The notes under the pieces are model-generated. The model made no database searches and was not told the DNA's origin. It saw only the letters and a list, made by a program, of their open reading frames with translations. DNA of 64,000 nt from Denitrovibrio acetiphilus DSM 12809 (lineage in GTDB: Bacteria; Chrysiogenota; Deferribacteres; Deferribacterales; Geovibrionaceae). How positions within the stretch are numbered: the first letter of the stretch is position 1; every line of letters begins with the position of its first letter. Below are positions 27,838 to 36,724 of the stretch, in pieces. A program made the translations under genes and the position numbers. The stretch spans positions 1,116,001 through 1,180,000 of the forward strand of contig NC_013943.1 of the NCBI RefSeq assembly GCF_000025725.1. The letters are read 5' to 3'.

Positions 27838-27856
27838 TTAGTAATAGGGCTCTTTT
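27820..27856. terminator. Bidirectional terminator between integrase and tRNA-Leu
   Basis: Stem AGCCC/GGGCT with an additional inner CTAA/TTAG pairing; plus strand continues CTCTTTT, minus strand continues TTTCTT. The integrase stop codon (27835-27837) is inside the loop. On the minus strand it replaces the tRNA's original terminator now at 1920. Confidence 0.65.
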
Positions 27857-27860
27857 AGAG

Positions 27861-27881
27861 TGCCGAGAGGGGGATTTGAAC
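27861..27881. other. Right attachment repeat of the genomic island
   Basis: Exact 21-bp copy of 1955-1975, here forming the 3' end of the intact tRNA-Leu gene. It marks the right boundary; the island measures about 25.9 kb between repeats. Confidence 0.9.
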
Positions 27882-27945
27882 CCCCACACTGTTATCCAGC
27901 ACATGAACCTGAATCATGCGTGTCTACCAATTCCACCACCTCGGC
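27861..27945 (-). tRNA. tRNA-Leu (anticodon CAG)
   Basis: 85-nt class II tRNA: acceptor stem GCCGAGG paired to CTCTCGGC with discriminator A, anticodon stem CATGA/TCATG with loop TTCAGGT (anticodon CAG), a long variable arm and a TTCAAAT T-loop. The CCA end is not encoded. It is the integration site of the island and remains intact after insertion. Confidence 0.95.
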
Positions 27946-27968
27946 AATACCAAATTGTGGTAAAGGGG

Positions 27969-27997
27969 TTTATACAGCTTTAACAAGGATATGTCAA
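27969..27997 (-). promoter_or_regulatory. Sigma-70-type promoter of tRNA-Leu
   Basis: On the minus strand TTGACA (27997-27992), 17-bp spacer, TATAAA (27974-27969), ending 24 bp before the tRNA 5' end. Confidence 0.75.
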
Positions 27998-28042
27998 GAA
28001 AGATATGTGCTATTTCCTCACTTAAAATCCTAACTGATAAGT

Positions 28043-28897
28043 TCATTTCAGGTTCTGAAAAAGTGTTTTCCAATCAAAGTCTATTTTATGAAAACCATCC
28101 AGATCACATACGTTTTTTGCTCTGCTTGTGCGATACATAGTAAGAAATATGTTGATGAGTTTTTCTTTTTTTGCTTTTTCCATATCCCGCCTGATGAGAA
28201 GATATATCCCGGGGACGCTTTCAGTAGTTCCTATTATTTTTAAATTATCTTTTATAAAGTCCGGCATAAATTTCACATTTTCCCAGACACCGGAACAGAT
28301 TATAGCTGCGTCAGTTTTTTTCAGATAAACATTGTTGACAGCCTGCGCTTTGTCGTTAGTAACATAGTATCCGACCGAATTCTCTGTCACAGGAGAATCT
28401 GCGGACTGTACCATTCGAAATTTTAACCCTGTTGATTCGATCATTTTTTTAGGCAGGAGAAATGCCGGGACTGATTCCGTGTTTATTACGGTTACAATTT
28501 TCCCGTTTAGGTCATTTACGCTGTGTATTACTGAGTCTTTTCTTGTGACTATAAAACCTTTGATATAAACACTACCGTTTCTGCTCACAAGGAGCACTGG
28601 CTCCATATTTGTATTATCAGCAATGATGGAGGCGAAATACAAAGATTCTACCATTATGTCAATTTTCTTATCTTTAATTATACTGATAAGCTCAGGTACG
28701 TCTGCATTTTCAGCATTATATATTTTATATGAATCATAATGTTTACCTTTTAGCTCTTCAATGACCTGTTCACTTAGTTTTTGCAGATTTACCAGTCCGT
28801 TTGCCGGGTCACTTGCAGAGCGTCCGACCTTAAGCGGTTCACTCACTGCACTAATAGATGCTAGGATCAACATTAACACTAAAAGGTGTTTGAGCAT
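28043..28897 (-). CDS. PhnD-like periplasmic substrate-binding protein
   Basis: 284 aa with a signal peptide (MLKHLLVLMLILASISAVSE) and a PF12974-type fold (phosphate/phosphonate-binding family): DIMVESLYFASIIAD, a GFIVTRKDS strand, NDLNGKIVTVIN and AVNNVYLKKTDAAIICSG. Such proteins bind phosphonates, oxyanions or act as sensor input domains. No permease or ATPase genes lie beside it, so it may work alone or with a distant transporter. Starts 2 bp after the stop of the CoA-binding protein gene. Confidence 0.75.
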   Translation of the reverse strand: MLKHLLVLMLILASISAVSEPLKVGRSASDPANGLVNLQKLSEQVIEELKGKHYDSYKIYNAENADVPELISIIKDKKIDIMVESLYFASIIADNTNMEPVLLVSRNGSVYIKGFIVTRKDSVIHSVNDLNGKIVTVINTESVPAFLLPKKMIESTGLKFRMVQSADSPVTENSVGYYVTNDKAQAVNNVYLKKTDAAIICSGVWENVKFMPDFIKDNLKIIGTTESVPGIYLLIRRDMEKAKKEKLINIFLTMYRTSRAKNVCDLDGFHKIDFDWKTLFQNLK

Positions 28898-28899
28898 AT

Positions 28900-29322
28900 T
28901 TACTTATCTCCGGCAAGCCCCAGCCTGAGGTATTCTTTGAAGATGCACTTATCCTGAACAAAAGGGATTTCCGCAACGTTGGCAATTTGTGCTGCTTCAA
29001 CAGACTCTACACCTTCCTGAAGCCATATAAGTTTTGCGTTTTTACCCGCAGCAGCACGAACTATCTCCGGTGCGTATGCGCTTTGGCGGAAAACATCGAC
29101 AACGTCCGGCTCAAAGGGGACATCTTCAACAGAGTCATATGTAGGGATACCCAAAACTTCCTTTTCGATAGGATTAACTGGGGTAACATCATAACCGTTT
29201 TTAATTAAGAATTTCATAATGCCGTTACTGGCTCTTTCGGGTTTGTTTGATGCACCGACAATAACTATTGTCTTGGCGTTTTTTATGAGCTCTCTGAGCT
29301 TGTCATCACTTAGGTTTTGCAT
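28900..29322 (-). CDS. CoA-binding domain protein (YccU-like)
   Basis: 140 aa, Rossmann-type CoA_binding_2 family: TIVIVGASNKPERASNGIMKFL, DVTPVNPIEKEVLG, DVVDVFRQSAY and LIWLQEGVES. Function of the family is not settled; it binds CoA via the N-terminal glycine motif. AAGGAG precedes ATG 29322. Forms a two-gene unit with the PhnD-like gene. Confidence 0.88.
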   Translation of the reverse strand: MQNLSDDKLRELIKNAKTIVIVGASNKPERASNGIMKFLIKNGYDVTPVNPIEKEVLGIPTYDSVEDVPFEPDVVDVFRQSAYAPEIVRAAAGKNAKLIWLQEGVESVEAAQIANVAEIPFVQDKCIFKEYLRLGLAGDK

Positions 29323-29514
29323 TTAATAACTCCTTGGCTTGTTGTGATATCATAGTAGTTCTGGTATTCGCTTAAAACCACTGTGTATAATGAGTCAATA
29401 TAAACATACATTGTTATAAAAGCAACACCTTACAAATTGATTATCTCGGGTATTTGGTTAATAATCCATTGAATTTCTGGTAGAATTGTCACTATATTAT
29501 AGAAGGAGTTGAAA

Positions 29515-30144
29515 ATGATGCAGGGGCTTTATACTGGTGCAAATGCCATCTCAGTCTATAAAAATTCGCTGATAAATACTGCCAATAATGTTGCCAATAT
29601 AAATACGCCTTATTTTAAAAGTAATACTCTCCAGCTTAACGAGATGGAGCAGGGTGGAGTAAGTATCTCTTCTATAAGGCAGAATCAGGATTTATCATAT
29701 ACTATCAGTTCTGGCAGAACTCTTGACTTTGTTATTGACGGATCCGGGCAGTTCAGGCTGGAAGACAACAACGGCACATCCTATACCAGAAATGGAGTAT
29801 TTTATCTGGATGCTGAAGGGGATGTGGTTGACAGTGGCGGACGTAAACTCCTTGAGGATGTTGTGAAACCGGGAGAATCCGCAGAAAGTCTTTCTGTGGG
29901 CGAAGACGGCAGTTTCACTGTTGACGGTGAGTTCCGCGGGAAAATAGATGTTTATGACAGCTATGGTAACAAAATACCTGAAAACCTTTACATGCTGAGG
30001 TCAGGAATGCTTGAGGTTTCTGATGTCGATTACGCAAGAGAGGTTGTGGATATGATAGTTACAAAGAACGCTTTCAGTGCCAACACCTCATCAGTCAGAA
30101 CATATGATGATATGCTTGGTTTGATTGTCAATCTTGTAGGGTGA
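29515..30144 (+). CDS. Flagellar basal-body rod protein, short FlgF/FlgG type
   Basis: About 209 aa. N-terminal rod motif (LYTGANAISVYKNSLINTANNVANINTPYFKSN), a middle LDFVIDGSGQFRL stretch and C-terminal EVVDMIVTKNAFSANTSSVRTYDDM, which are the helical ends shared by axial flagellar proteins. Shorter than FlgG (~260), nearer to FlgF-like variants. ATG 29515 follows GAAGGAG. No other flagellar gene is adjacent. Exported by the flagellar type III system and built into the rod. Confidence 0.82.
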   Translation: MMQGLYTGANAISVYKNSLINTANNVANINTPYFKSNTLQLNEMEQGGVSISSIRQNQDLSYTISSGRTLDFVIDGSGQFRLEDNNGTSYTRNGVFYLDAEGDVVDSGGRKLLEDVVKPGESAESLSVGEDGSFTVDGEFRGKIDVYDSYGNKIPENLYMLRSGMLEVSDVDYAREVVDMIVTKNAFSANTSSVRTYDDMLGLIVNLVG

Positions 30145-31222
30145 CAGGGATTTCAATGAAGAATGTCGTGCCTTCATTTGCAATGGAGGTGAAATAGATA
30201 CGACCTTTAAGATATCTTTCAGTCAGCAGTTTCATGCTGTAAGTCCCAAGACCGCTCCCTTCTTCTTTGGTTGTGAATGATCTTTTGAATATGCTGCTTT
30301 TAACATCTTCGGTCATTACTGTTTTATTGTTTACGCTTAAAGTGACAACGCTGCCGGAACGCTCAAAGTCTATTGTTACCTGTTGCCCTTTGGTGGATGC
30401 TTCGCAGGCATTTTTTATCATATTTATAAGCACGCGTTTCAGCAGGACTGGGTCAGTTTGAATATGTGTATTTGTAGCTGTGAAAAGACATTTGATATCC
30501 ACACCATAATCGATGATGCTGCTTTTTAAAAATTCGCATACATCTTTAAGAATTTCTTTTGTGCATATTTTCGCAGGATTAACTTTAAGTTCGTCTTTTT
30601 CTGCCATGGTTATTATGCGCTGAGCCTGTATTTCGTTTTTAAGAGTATCCATCGCAGATATCAGGAGAGCCATATTCTCTGTGTCTCCTTTGCTTTTAAC
30701 ACCGCACTGGTTTGACATGATTTCGGCTATAAGGCTTATTCCGTTCACGATATTATTTATATCATGGAAAAATATCCTTTCCAGAAGATTTTTACGTGTT
30801 TCAGAGCTCACATCCTGAATGCAGTATAAGGTGAAAAGGTTATCCTGAATCAGGAGAGGGGATGCGCTCACCTCAAGATCAAATGCATTACCGTTTGTCC
30901 CGACGATACGGCATTCACTGAAAGAAGCTTCCCCGTTTAAACTTTTCTCAATACTTTCATTACCGCCGCAGTATTTACAGAAATCTGTAGTTCCGCACAT
31001 GTCATCGCCTTTTACCGCGTGTATGCAGTTAAAGGCATTTCCGGGACGTAGCCCTAGTTTTGCAGAAAGCTGGTGTTGATCGGAGAATTTTTCGAATTTT
31101 TCATTGAAAAAGATAATTTTTCTATCGGCATCAAGTACCATGGTCATTTCATGAACAGCATTCAGGGTTTTAACCAGTACGGGTTGTTGATTAACAAATT
31201 TGGTAAATCTATCTGCGGGCAT
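30128..31222 (-). CDS. PAS-domain sensor histidine kinase
   Basis: About 364 aa, cytoplasmic (no membrane segment). PAS domain at about 20-140 with an unusual Cys set (CIHAVKGDDMCGTTDFCKYCGG), H-box FFHDINNIVNG, N-box NMIKNACEAS and G-box EEGSGLGTYSMK. The Cys cluster is common in PAS kinases that may hold heme, a metal or respond to redox; here that is inferred. ATG 31222 with AGGTG upstream is preferred over GTG 31231. No response regulator is adjacent. Its 3' end overlaps that of the flagellar gene by 17 bp. Confidence 0.85.
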   Translation of the reverse strand: MPADRFTKFVNQQPVLVKTLNAVHEMTMVLDADRKIIFFNEKFEKFSDQHQLSAKLGLRPGNAFNCIHAVKGDDMCGTTDFCKYCGGNESIEKSLNGEASFSECRIVGTNGNAFDLEVSASPLLIQDNLFTLYCIQDVSSETRKNLLERIFFHDINNIVNGISLIAEIMSNQCGVKSKGDTENMALLISAMDTLKNEIQAQRIITMAEKDELKVNPAKICTKEILKDVCEFLKSSIIDYGVDIKCLFTATNTHIQTDPVLLKRVLINMIKNACEASTKGQQVTIDFERSGSVVTLSVNNKTVMTEDVKSSIFKRSFTTKEEGSGLGTYSMKLLTERYLKGRIYFTSIANEGTTFFIEIPVTLQD

Positions 31223-31382
31223 CAGACACACCTAATATAAATAAATTCAGTAAATTGCTGAATTACATAGCTATCATAACAGTATAATTTTCATATGCAA
31301 CTTAAAATATATGAAAGGTATAGTTGAATTACGCGGCGGAAGCTGATAATATTTCCTCCATATATTATTGAGGAGGCTCAGT

Positions 31383-33032
31383 TTGAAGCAGATTCTTCAG
31401 TCCCTTCTGGACACAGCAATTGAAGATATGATCAAAGAGAACGGACTTGAGGGTTCCGTTCCAGAATATACAATAGAAGTCCCAAATAACTCTGAACACG
31501 GAGATTTTGCAGCTAATGCTGCAATGAAATCTGCCAGAATATTCCGTACAAAACCTATGGATATTGCAAAAAAACTTTGTGAGAGAGTAAAGCACCCGAT
31601 GATAAAAAAATCTGAGGCCGTTATGCCGGGCTTTATCAATTTCTTTATAGATAACGGTTTTTATCATGATGTGGTAAAACGGGCAGCGACAGATGACAGC
31701 TTTTTTGAGAGCGATATGGGGCAAAAACGTAAGACGATGGTGGAGTTTGTAAGTGCAAACCCTACAGGTCCTCTCCATGTCGGGCACGGCAGGAATGCCG
31801 CATACGGCGACAGTCTCGCAAAAATACTTGCTGCTGCCGGTTTTGACGTCCATACAGAATATTACGTTAACGATGCCGGAAATCAGATGAATAACCTCGG
31901 TAAGAGCATATATGTAAGGTATATGGAACTTGCAGGGGGGGAGATCCCTTTTCCCGAAGACGGATATCATGGTGAATATATTATAGATATTGCTAAAGAA
32001 CTTTTTGAGGAACACGGGCACAAAATTGCAGAAATGCCTGAGAAAGAAGGGACAGATGTTTGCTTTAAGAAAGGGCTGAAGGATATTACCGCCAATATTG
32101 CCAACACTCTTAAGAACTTTAAAGTTGATATGGAAGAGTATTTCAGCGAAAAATCACTTTACGAAAACGGCGATGTACCGGCAAGTCTTGATTATCTGAA
32201 AGAGAGAGGATTCATCTATGAACTGGACGGTGCTTTGTGGTTTAAGTCCACTGAGTTTGGCGATGATAAAGATAGAGTTGTTAAAAGGAGCAATGGTGAA
32301 TATACTTACTTTGCGTCTGACATTGCGTATCATAAAAACAAGTATGACCGCGGTTTTAAAACTACAATAGATGTCTGGGGAGCTGACCATCACGGATATG
32401 TGAAACGGCTTAGCTCTGCAATCGAGGCTATCGGGTACGAAGACAGAGAGTTTGCTGTGAGTCTCATCCAGATGGTAAACCTTGTTAATGGCGGCGAACG
32501 TGTTTCGATGTCTACAAGAGCAGGGTCATTTATAGAGCTTGACTGGCTTATTAACGAGGTCGGAAGTGATGCTTCAAGGTATTTTTACTCTATGAGGGAC
32601 TATGAAGCTCAGTTTGATTTTGACATCGCTCTTGCGAAAAAACGTGAGTCGGATAACCCTGTTTTCTACATCCAATATGCCCATGCAAGAGTGCAGTCTG
32701 TTCTTCGTAAGGCGGCTGAAGAAAATATAGCCTATGAAATTTGCGCAGGACTTGATAATCTTAATTCAAAAGAAGAGCTTGAGTTAATTAAAAAGATTTA
32801 CGATTATATAAATGTACTGGAACAGTCCGCACGGAACAGACAGCCCCACAGGGTTGGTTATTACCTTCAGGAGCTGGCTGCGATGTTCCATAGTTACTAC
32901 TTTAACAATAAAATGTTAAACAGTGATAACAAAGACCTTACCTCTGCAAGGCTCACCCTTGCGCAGGCTGTAGGTAACACCATCAGAAACGGACTGGCAC
33001 TGCTTGGTGTCAGCGCACCTGACAGGATGTAA
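31383..33032 (+). CDS. argS: Arginyl-tRNA synthetase
   Basis: 549 aa, class I synthetase charging tRNA-Arg. N-terminal Add-1 domain, HIGH-type motif HVGHGRN, KMSKS-type VSMSTRAG and a C-terminal DALR anticodon-binding domain with final GVSAPDRM. The start is probably TTG 31383, 6 bp after GAGGAGG; the upstream TTG 31368 overlaps that Shine-Dalgarno. The SD can pair with CCTCC 15 bp upstream (31355-31359). Followed after 3 bp by the SPOR protein gene. Confidence 0.96.
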   Translation: MKQILQSLLDTAIEDMIKENGLEGSVPEYTIEVPNNSEHGDFAANAAMKSARIFRTKPMDIAKKLCERVKHPMIKKSEAVMPGFINFFIDNGFYHDVVKRAATDDSFFESDMGQKRKTMVEFVSANPTGPLHVGHGRNAAYGDSLAKILAAAGFDVHTEYYVNDAGNQMNNLGKSIYVRYMELAGGEIPFPEDGYHGEYIIDIAKELFEEHGHKIAEMPEKEGTDVCFKKGLKDITANIANTLKNFKVDMEEYFSEKSLYENGDVPASLDYLKERGFIYELDGALWFKSTEFGDDKDRVVKRSNGEYTYFASDIAYHKNKYDRGFKTTIDVWGADHHGYVKRLSSAIEAIGYEDREFAVSLIQMVNLVNGGERVSMSTRAGSFIELDWLINEVGSDASRYFYSMRDYEAQFDFDIALAKKRESDNPVFYIQYAHARVQSVLRKAAEENIAYEICAGLDNLNSKEELELIKKIYDYINVLEQSARNRQPHRVGYYLQELAAMFHSYYFNNKMLNSDNKDLTSARLTLAQAVGNTIRNGLALLGVSAPDRM

Positions 33033-33035
33033 AAA

Positions 33036-33803
33036 GTGTTTGGCAAAAAGAAAAACGAAGACAACTCTACTGAAGCTTCGGCAGAAAAGAAGCCTGCCGG
33101 TGATAAGCCGATTGTCAGCAAAGGTTTCGGCAATACTATTATTTTATTTATAGTATTTTTCATCGTGTTCACCGTGATAGTGACCGGCGTTGCATTCTTT
33201 GCAGATAAGGTTAATTTCTCCGGCTCTAAGAATGACAAAAACCTTGAGGATTTACTTCCTCATGAAAAACTCACTGACCCTAAAGCGGGTGAAAGCACTG
33301 AGTATGTTATTGATGAAAAAGGCAATTTAGACAAAATGGACGAGCAGAAGGCAGATCAGGAGCTTAAAATTCCGGAAGCGAAACCTTTACCGGAGACTAA
33401 GCCGGCTCCTTTGCCGCCGATAGATATAAAGCCGAGTGTAAAAAAAGAACAGCCTGCACCTAAAAAAGTTACTAAGGCTCCTGCTGCGAAAACTTCTAAG
33501 CCAGTTGCTAAACCAGCACCGTCAAAAGCTGTAAGTCCTCTTGAAAAGCTTTCAGCAAAAGCTACAACAGGTGATTACGCTGTGCAGATCGCTTCTTTTA
33601 AAAATATTAAATATGCCGAAAATGAAAAGGCAAAGCTCAGTAAGATACTTCCGGATGTTTTCATCGTTAAGGCTGATCTTGGTGAAAAAGGCGTGTGGTA
33701 CAGAGTGCGCTGCTACAACGGGGTTAGCTATCAGGAAGCAAAGGTTAAGTCTGCTGAAATTGCGAAGAGAACAAATCACAAGCCCTATCCAATGAAAAAA
33801 TAA
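33036..33803 (+). CDS. SPOR-domain membrane protein
   Basis: 255 aa. One membrane segment (about 30-53), a Pro/Lys/Ala-rich linker (about 105-175) and a C-terminal SPOR domain (TTGDYAVQIASFKNIKYAENEKAKLSK...WYRVRCYNG). SPOR domains bind denuded peptidoglycan at division sites. GTG start at 33036, directly after argS. Overlaps the next gene by 1 bp (TAATG). Confidence 0.88.
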   Translation: MFGKKKNEDNSTEASAEKKPAGDKPIVSKGFGNTIILFIVFFIVFTVIVTGVAFFADKVNFSGSKNDKNLEDLLPHEKLTDPKAGESTEYVIDEKGNLDKMDEQKADQELKIPEAKPLPETKPAPLPPIDIKPSVKKEQPAPKKVTKAPAAKTSKPVAKPAPSKAVSPLEKLSAKATTGDYAVQIASFKNIKYAENEKAKLSKILPDVFIVKADLGEKGVWYRVRCYNGVSYQEAKVKSAEIAKRTNHKPYPMKK

Positions 33804-34954
33804 TGTTAAAAAAACTTTTTATACTGCTGACCCTGCTCATAGTGGCGGGGTCTTCTTTTGCCCAGAGCTATCCTGCGCTTAATGGTGTACAGGTGTTTGT
33901 TCTGGATAGTAAATATGATGGGAATATTGACAACTTCTTTGCCGGGCTAAAAGAGCGGGGGATAGACTCCGTATTTCTGCGTGTTTTTCATAATAGCATA
34001 GACAGATACCACTATCTGGACACAAACGAAAAGTGCAAAAGCGGTGTTTATTTTAAAACTGATTCTGCATGTGTTATTCGTGATGTCCTCGGAGAGGCAG
34101 TATCTGCTGCCCGAAAATATGATATGAAGGTCTTTGCGTGGATGGCGACAAGATCATTATCATTTCTTAAAAAACCGCTATATATGGAGAAAGAGTTTCG
34201 TAAGGGCGGGCTTGCGGACGGCTATGGCATGTCAATATTTCAACCGGAGGCAGCTGAGAGAGTTAAGAAGCTTTTTCGTGATCTAGCCTTTTATGACATA
34301 GACGGGATACTTTTTCAGGATGATTTTATATTGAGATACAGAGAGGGTGCGTCACCGTATGCGGTAAAAGCCTACGAAGATGATACCGGTATAAAGCTTT
34401 CATATAATAAGCTTTTCGGCTGCACAGGCGGAAACGGTATAACTAAAGTGCCGGGCGGTTGCCCTGACACGTTTCTCCCCTGGACTGAATGGAAAAACAG
34501 TAAAATGATGGAATTTTACCAAAGTCTTAAGATAGAGAGTATGAAAGTTAACCCTGATCTGGTTTTTGCGGGGAATGTTTATTATGAGACACCGCTGGAA
34601 AAGCGTAAAGGGATGAGCTGGTATTCGCAAAGTATCGGCTCAATGCTTGAATTCGGTTTCGATTACCTTGCTGTTATGGGGTATCACGACCAGATAGCGG
34701 GCGAACTGAATCTTGTCCGTGATGATGCATTAAATTTAGTTGGTCAGATGGCTGACAATCTTAAAGATGAAGTTGATGCTTCTTCACGTATACTTATGAA
34801 AGTACAGAGAATTTCATTCAGCAATTCCAAAAAGCTGAGTGACGATAATATTTCGTCCTTGTGCAGTATGCTTTCAGAACATCCGGAGATCAGCCGCATC
34901 CTTTTACCTGTGAACAAAGTGGAAGACCTTGCCGGAACCTGTTTTTCCAATTAA
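33803..34954 (+). CDS. Secreted glycoside-hydrolase-like protein (PgaB C-terminal/GHL13 type)
   Basis: 383 aa with signal peptide (MLKKLFILLTLLIVAGSSFA). TIM-barrel-like sequence with FDYLAVMGYHDQ and the GHL13 signature YDIDGILFQDDFILRYREGASPYA (acidic pair DD near residue 174). This is the domain fused to the deacetylase in PgaB, where it hydrolyses poly-N-acetylglucosamine; here it stands alone. The substrate is unknown. Translationally coupled to the SPOR gene, so a cell-wall or exopolysaccharide role is plausible. Confidence 0.7.
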   Translation: MLKKLFILLTLLIVAGSSFAQSYPALNGVQVFVLDSKYDGNIDNFFAGLKERGIDSVFLRVFHNSIDRYHYLDTNEKCKSGVYFKTDSACVIRDVLGEAVSAARKYDMKVFAWMATRSLSFLKKPLYMEKEFRKGGLADGYGMSIFQPEAAERVKKLFRDLAFYDIDGILFQDDFILRYREGASPYAVKAYEDDTGIKLSYNKLFGCTGGNGITKVPGGCPDTFLPWTEWKNSKMMEFYQSLKIESMKVNPDLVFAGNVYYETPLEKRKGMSWYSQSIGSMLEFGFDYLAVMGYHDQIAGELNLVRDDALNLVGQMADNLKDEVDASSRILMKVQRISFSNSKKLSDDNISSLCSMLSEHPEISRILLPVNKVEDLAGTCFSN

Positions 34955-35025
34955 AATTTGCACTGGGGTATCTCAACTGTTAAACTTTAAAGACATTAAA
35001 AATAACTCAGCAGAGGTATATTATT

Positions 35026-35688
35026 ATGGCTAAAATTGGTGTGATCCTGAGCGGATGCGGAGTATTTGACGGATCTGAAATATATGAATCAGTCCTTACT
35101 CTGTATTTCCTTCAGAAAAACGGTGCCGAAGTTATTATGATGGCTCCTGATGTCGAACAAATGCACGTTATTAATCATTTGAAAGGCGAGCCCGCAGAGG
35201 GAGAGAGCAGAAATGTCCTTGTGGAGGCAGCACGCATTGCACGGGGAGACATTAAAGATATGGCTGATGTTGACGTGTCTGATTTTGATGCTCTTGCGAT
35301 ACCGGGCGGATTTGGTGCAGCCAAAAATCTTACCACTTTTGCTGTGGACGGTCCGGACTGTCAGATAAATCCAGATGTTTTAAGGCTTGTCAGGAAAACA
35401 CTTGAAGCGGGTAAGCCATTAGCTGCAATATGCATTGCTCCTGTTATTGTTGCAAAGGCTCTCGAAGAGACAGGTGTGAAGAGCAAGCTCACTATCGGTA
35501 GCGAAGAGGCTGTCGCCGCTGGGATAGAGAAGCTTGGCAGTGAACATGTTGAGTGTCCGGTATCTGAATTCGTGGTGGACAGAGAAAATAAAATAGTCAC
35601 AACACCTGCGTATATGCTCGGACAGAACATTGTTGAAGTGGCAGAAGGTATAGAGAAGACCTGTAAAGAACTTTTGTCAATGATCTGA
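35026..35688 (+). CDS. elbB: ElbB-type glyoxalase / class I glutamine amidotransferase-like protein
   Basis: 220 aa of the DJ-1/PfpI-related ElbB family (also called sigma cross-reacting protein 27A): GVILSGCGVFDGSEIYESVLTLY, LAIPGGFGAAKNL, catalytic-type Cys in AAICIAPVIVAKAL, and VDRENKIVTTPAYMLG. Weak glyoxalase activity is reported for the family; its cellular role is not settled. RBS CAGAGG before the ATG. Followed by a terminator. Confidence 0.92.
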   Translation: MAKIGVILSGCGVFDGSEIYESVLTLYFLQKNGAEVIMMAPDVEQMHVINHLKGEPAEGESRNVLVEAARIARGDIKDMADVDVSDFDALAIPGGFGAAKNLTTFAVDGPDCQINPDVLRLVRKTLEAGKPLAAICIAPVIVAKALEETGVKSKLTIGSEEAVAAGIEKLGSEHVECPVSEFVVDRENKIVTTPAYMLGQNIVEVAEGIEKTCKELLSMI

Positions 35689-35721
35689 GTATCTTTTTAC
35701 AATAAAATATGAGATTATATT

Positions 35722-35745
35722 AGGGGTGATGTCGCCCCTTTTTTT
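35722..35745 (+). terminator. Rho-independent terminator after elbB
   Basis: GGGGTG...CGCCCC-type stem with short loop followed by seven T. Confidence 0.85.
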
Positions 35746-35836
35746 GACATTAATTTTTAATTTACATACTTATTACTGGCATGTTTGCACCTTGATAAAA
35801 AAAGGTATTTAGGCTAACTTGTTCAGGGGTTTACTA

Positions 35837-36604
35837 ATGAGAATACTTCTTGCTAATGACGATGGAATTTACTCTGAAGGGATTTATGCTCTTTATAAAA
35901 AACTGACGGAGATAGCAGACGTTACTGTAGTTGCGCCGATAACCGAACAGTCTGCTGTCGGGCACGCAATAACTGTTGCTGATCCTCTCCGTGTTGTGGA
36001 TTTTTATAAATTCGGCGAATTTTTCGGATACGGGATAAAAGGCTCGCCTGCTGACTGTGTGAAGATAGCCATAAGCGATATTATGGACAGGAAACCCGAT
36101 CTTGTTGTTTCCGGTATAAATCACGGAGCGAATCTCGCTACTAATGTTATTTATTCCGGTACAGTTTCTGCTGCTACTGAAGGGGCCATGATGGGAGTTC
36201 GTTCTGTTGCGGTAAGCCTTGCTACTAAAGAGAAATATGATTTTACGACCTCTGCTGAAATAGGGGCGTATTTTGCTAAGTATATGTACAGCTCGTCACT
36301 TCCTGATAATGCTGTACTGAACATAAATGTTCCTGCGCTGTCTAAAGAGAGGATAAAAGGATGGAGGTTTGCCAGACAGGGGAACTCCAAATACCTTGAC
36401 ACTTTTGCCAAACGTACTGATCCCAGAGGAGGCAGTTATTACTGGCTCACCGGGGAGAAGGTTGAGATTGATGTGACACCCGAAAGTGATGAATACATGG
36501 TTGAGAACGGGTATGTCAGTGTTACGCCTCTTATGTTTGATATGACAGACTACAGGATGTACGATCAATTAAAAGATACGGAGGGTAAGGGTGAGTTTAG
36601 CTAG
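35837..36604 (+). CDS. surE: 5'/3'-nucleotidase SurE
   Basis: 255 aa. Metal-dependent nucleoside monophosphate phosphatase: N-terminal LLANDDGIYSEG with the Asp pair, VVAPITEQSAVGHAIT, and the SGINHGANLATNVIYSGTVSAA active-site stretch. ATG 35837 has AGGGG 7 bp upstream; the TTG at 35819 is not needed. Overlaps the small lipoprotein gene. Confidence 0.95.
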   Translation: MRILLANDDGIYSEGIYALYKKLTEIADVTVVAPITEQSAVGHAITVADPLRVVDFYKFGEFFGYGIKGSPADCVKIAISDIMDRKPDLVVSGINHGANLATNVIYSGTVSAATEGAMMGVRSVAVSLATKEKYDFTTSAEIGAYFAKYMYSSSLPDNAVLNINVPALSKERIKGWRFARQGNSKYLDTFAKRTDPRGGSYYWLTGEKVEIDVTPESDEYMVENGYVSVTPLMFDMTDYRMYDQLKDTEGKGEFS

Positions 36605-36719
36605 GAAATTCATACTTGCTGTTCTAATTGTGTCAGCTTTCAGCGGTATCGTTGGATGCGATGGTGGGTGCTCAGGCGCTAACCCGACATCACCTGAACA
36701 GTCAGAGAGTACAAACTGA
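36591..36719 (+). CDS. Small putative lipoprotein, 42 aa
   Basis: GTG-initiated frame overlapping the end of surE by 14 bp, with GGAGG 6 bp upstream. The product has a basic start and hydrophobic signal (MSLARKFILAVLIVSAF), then GIVGC as a somewhat atypical lipobox at residue 23, and a short polar Cys/Ser/Pro-containing tail. It ends 5 bp before the TPR gene. Its position, RBS and signal make a real gene likely; function unknown. Confidence 0.62.
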   Translation: MSLARKFILAVLIVSAFSGIVGCDGGCSGANPTSPEQSESTN

Positions 36720-36724
36720 TAAAC

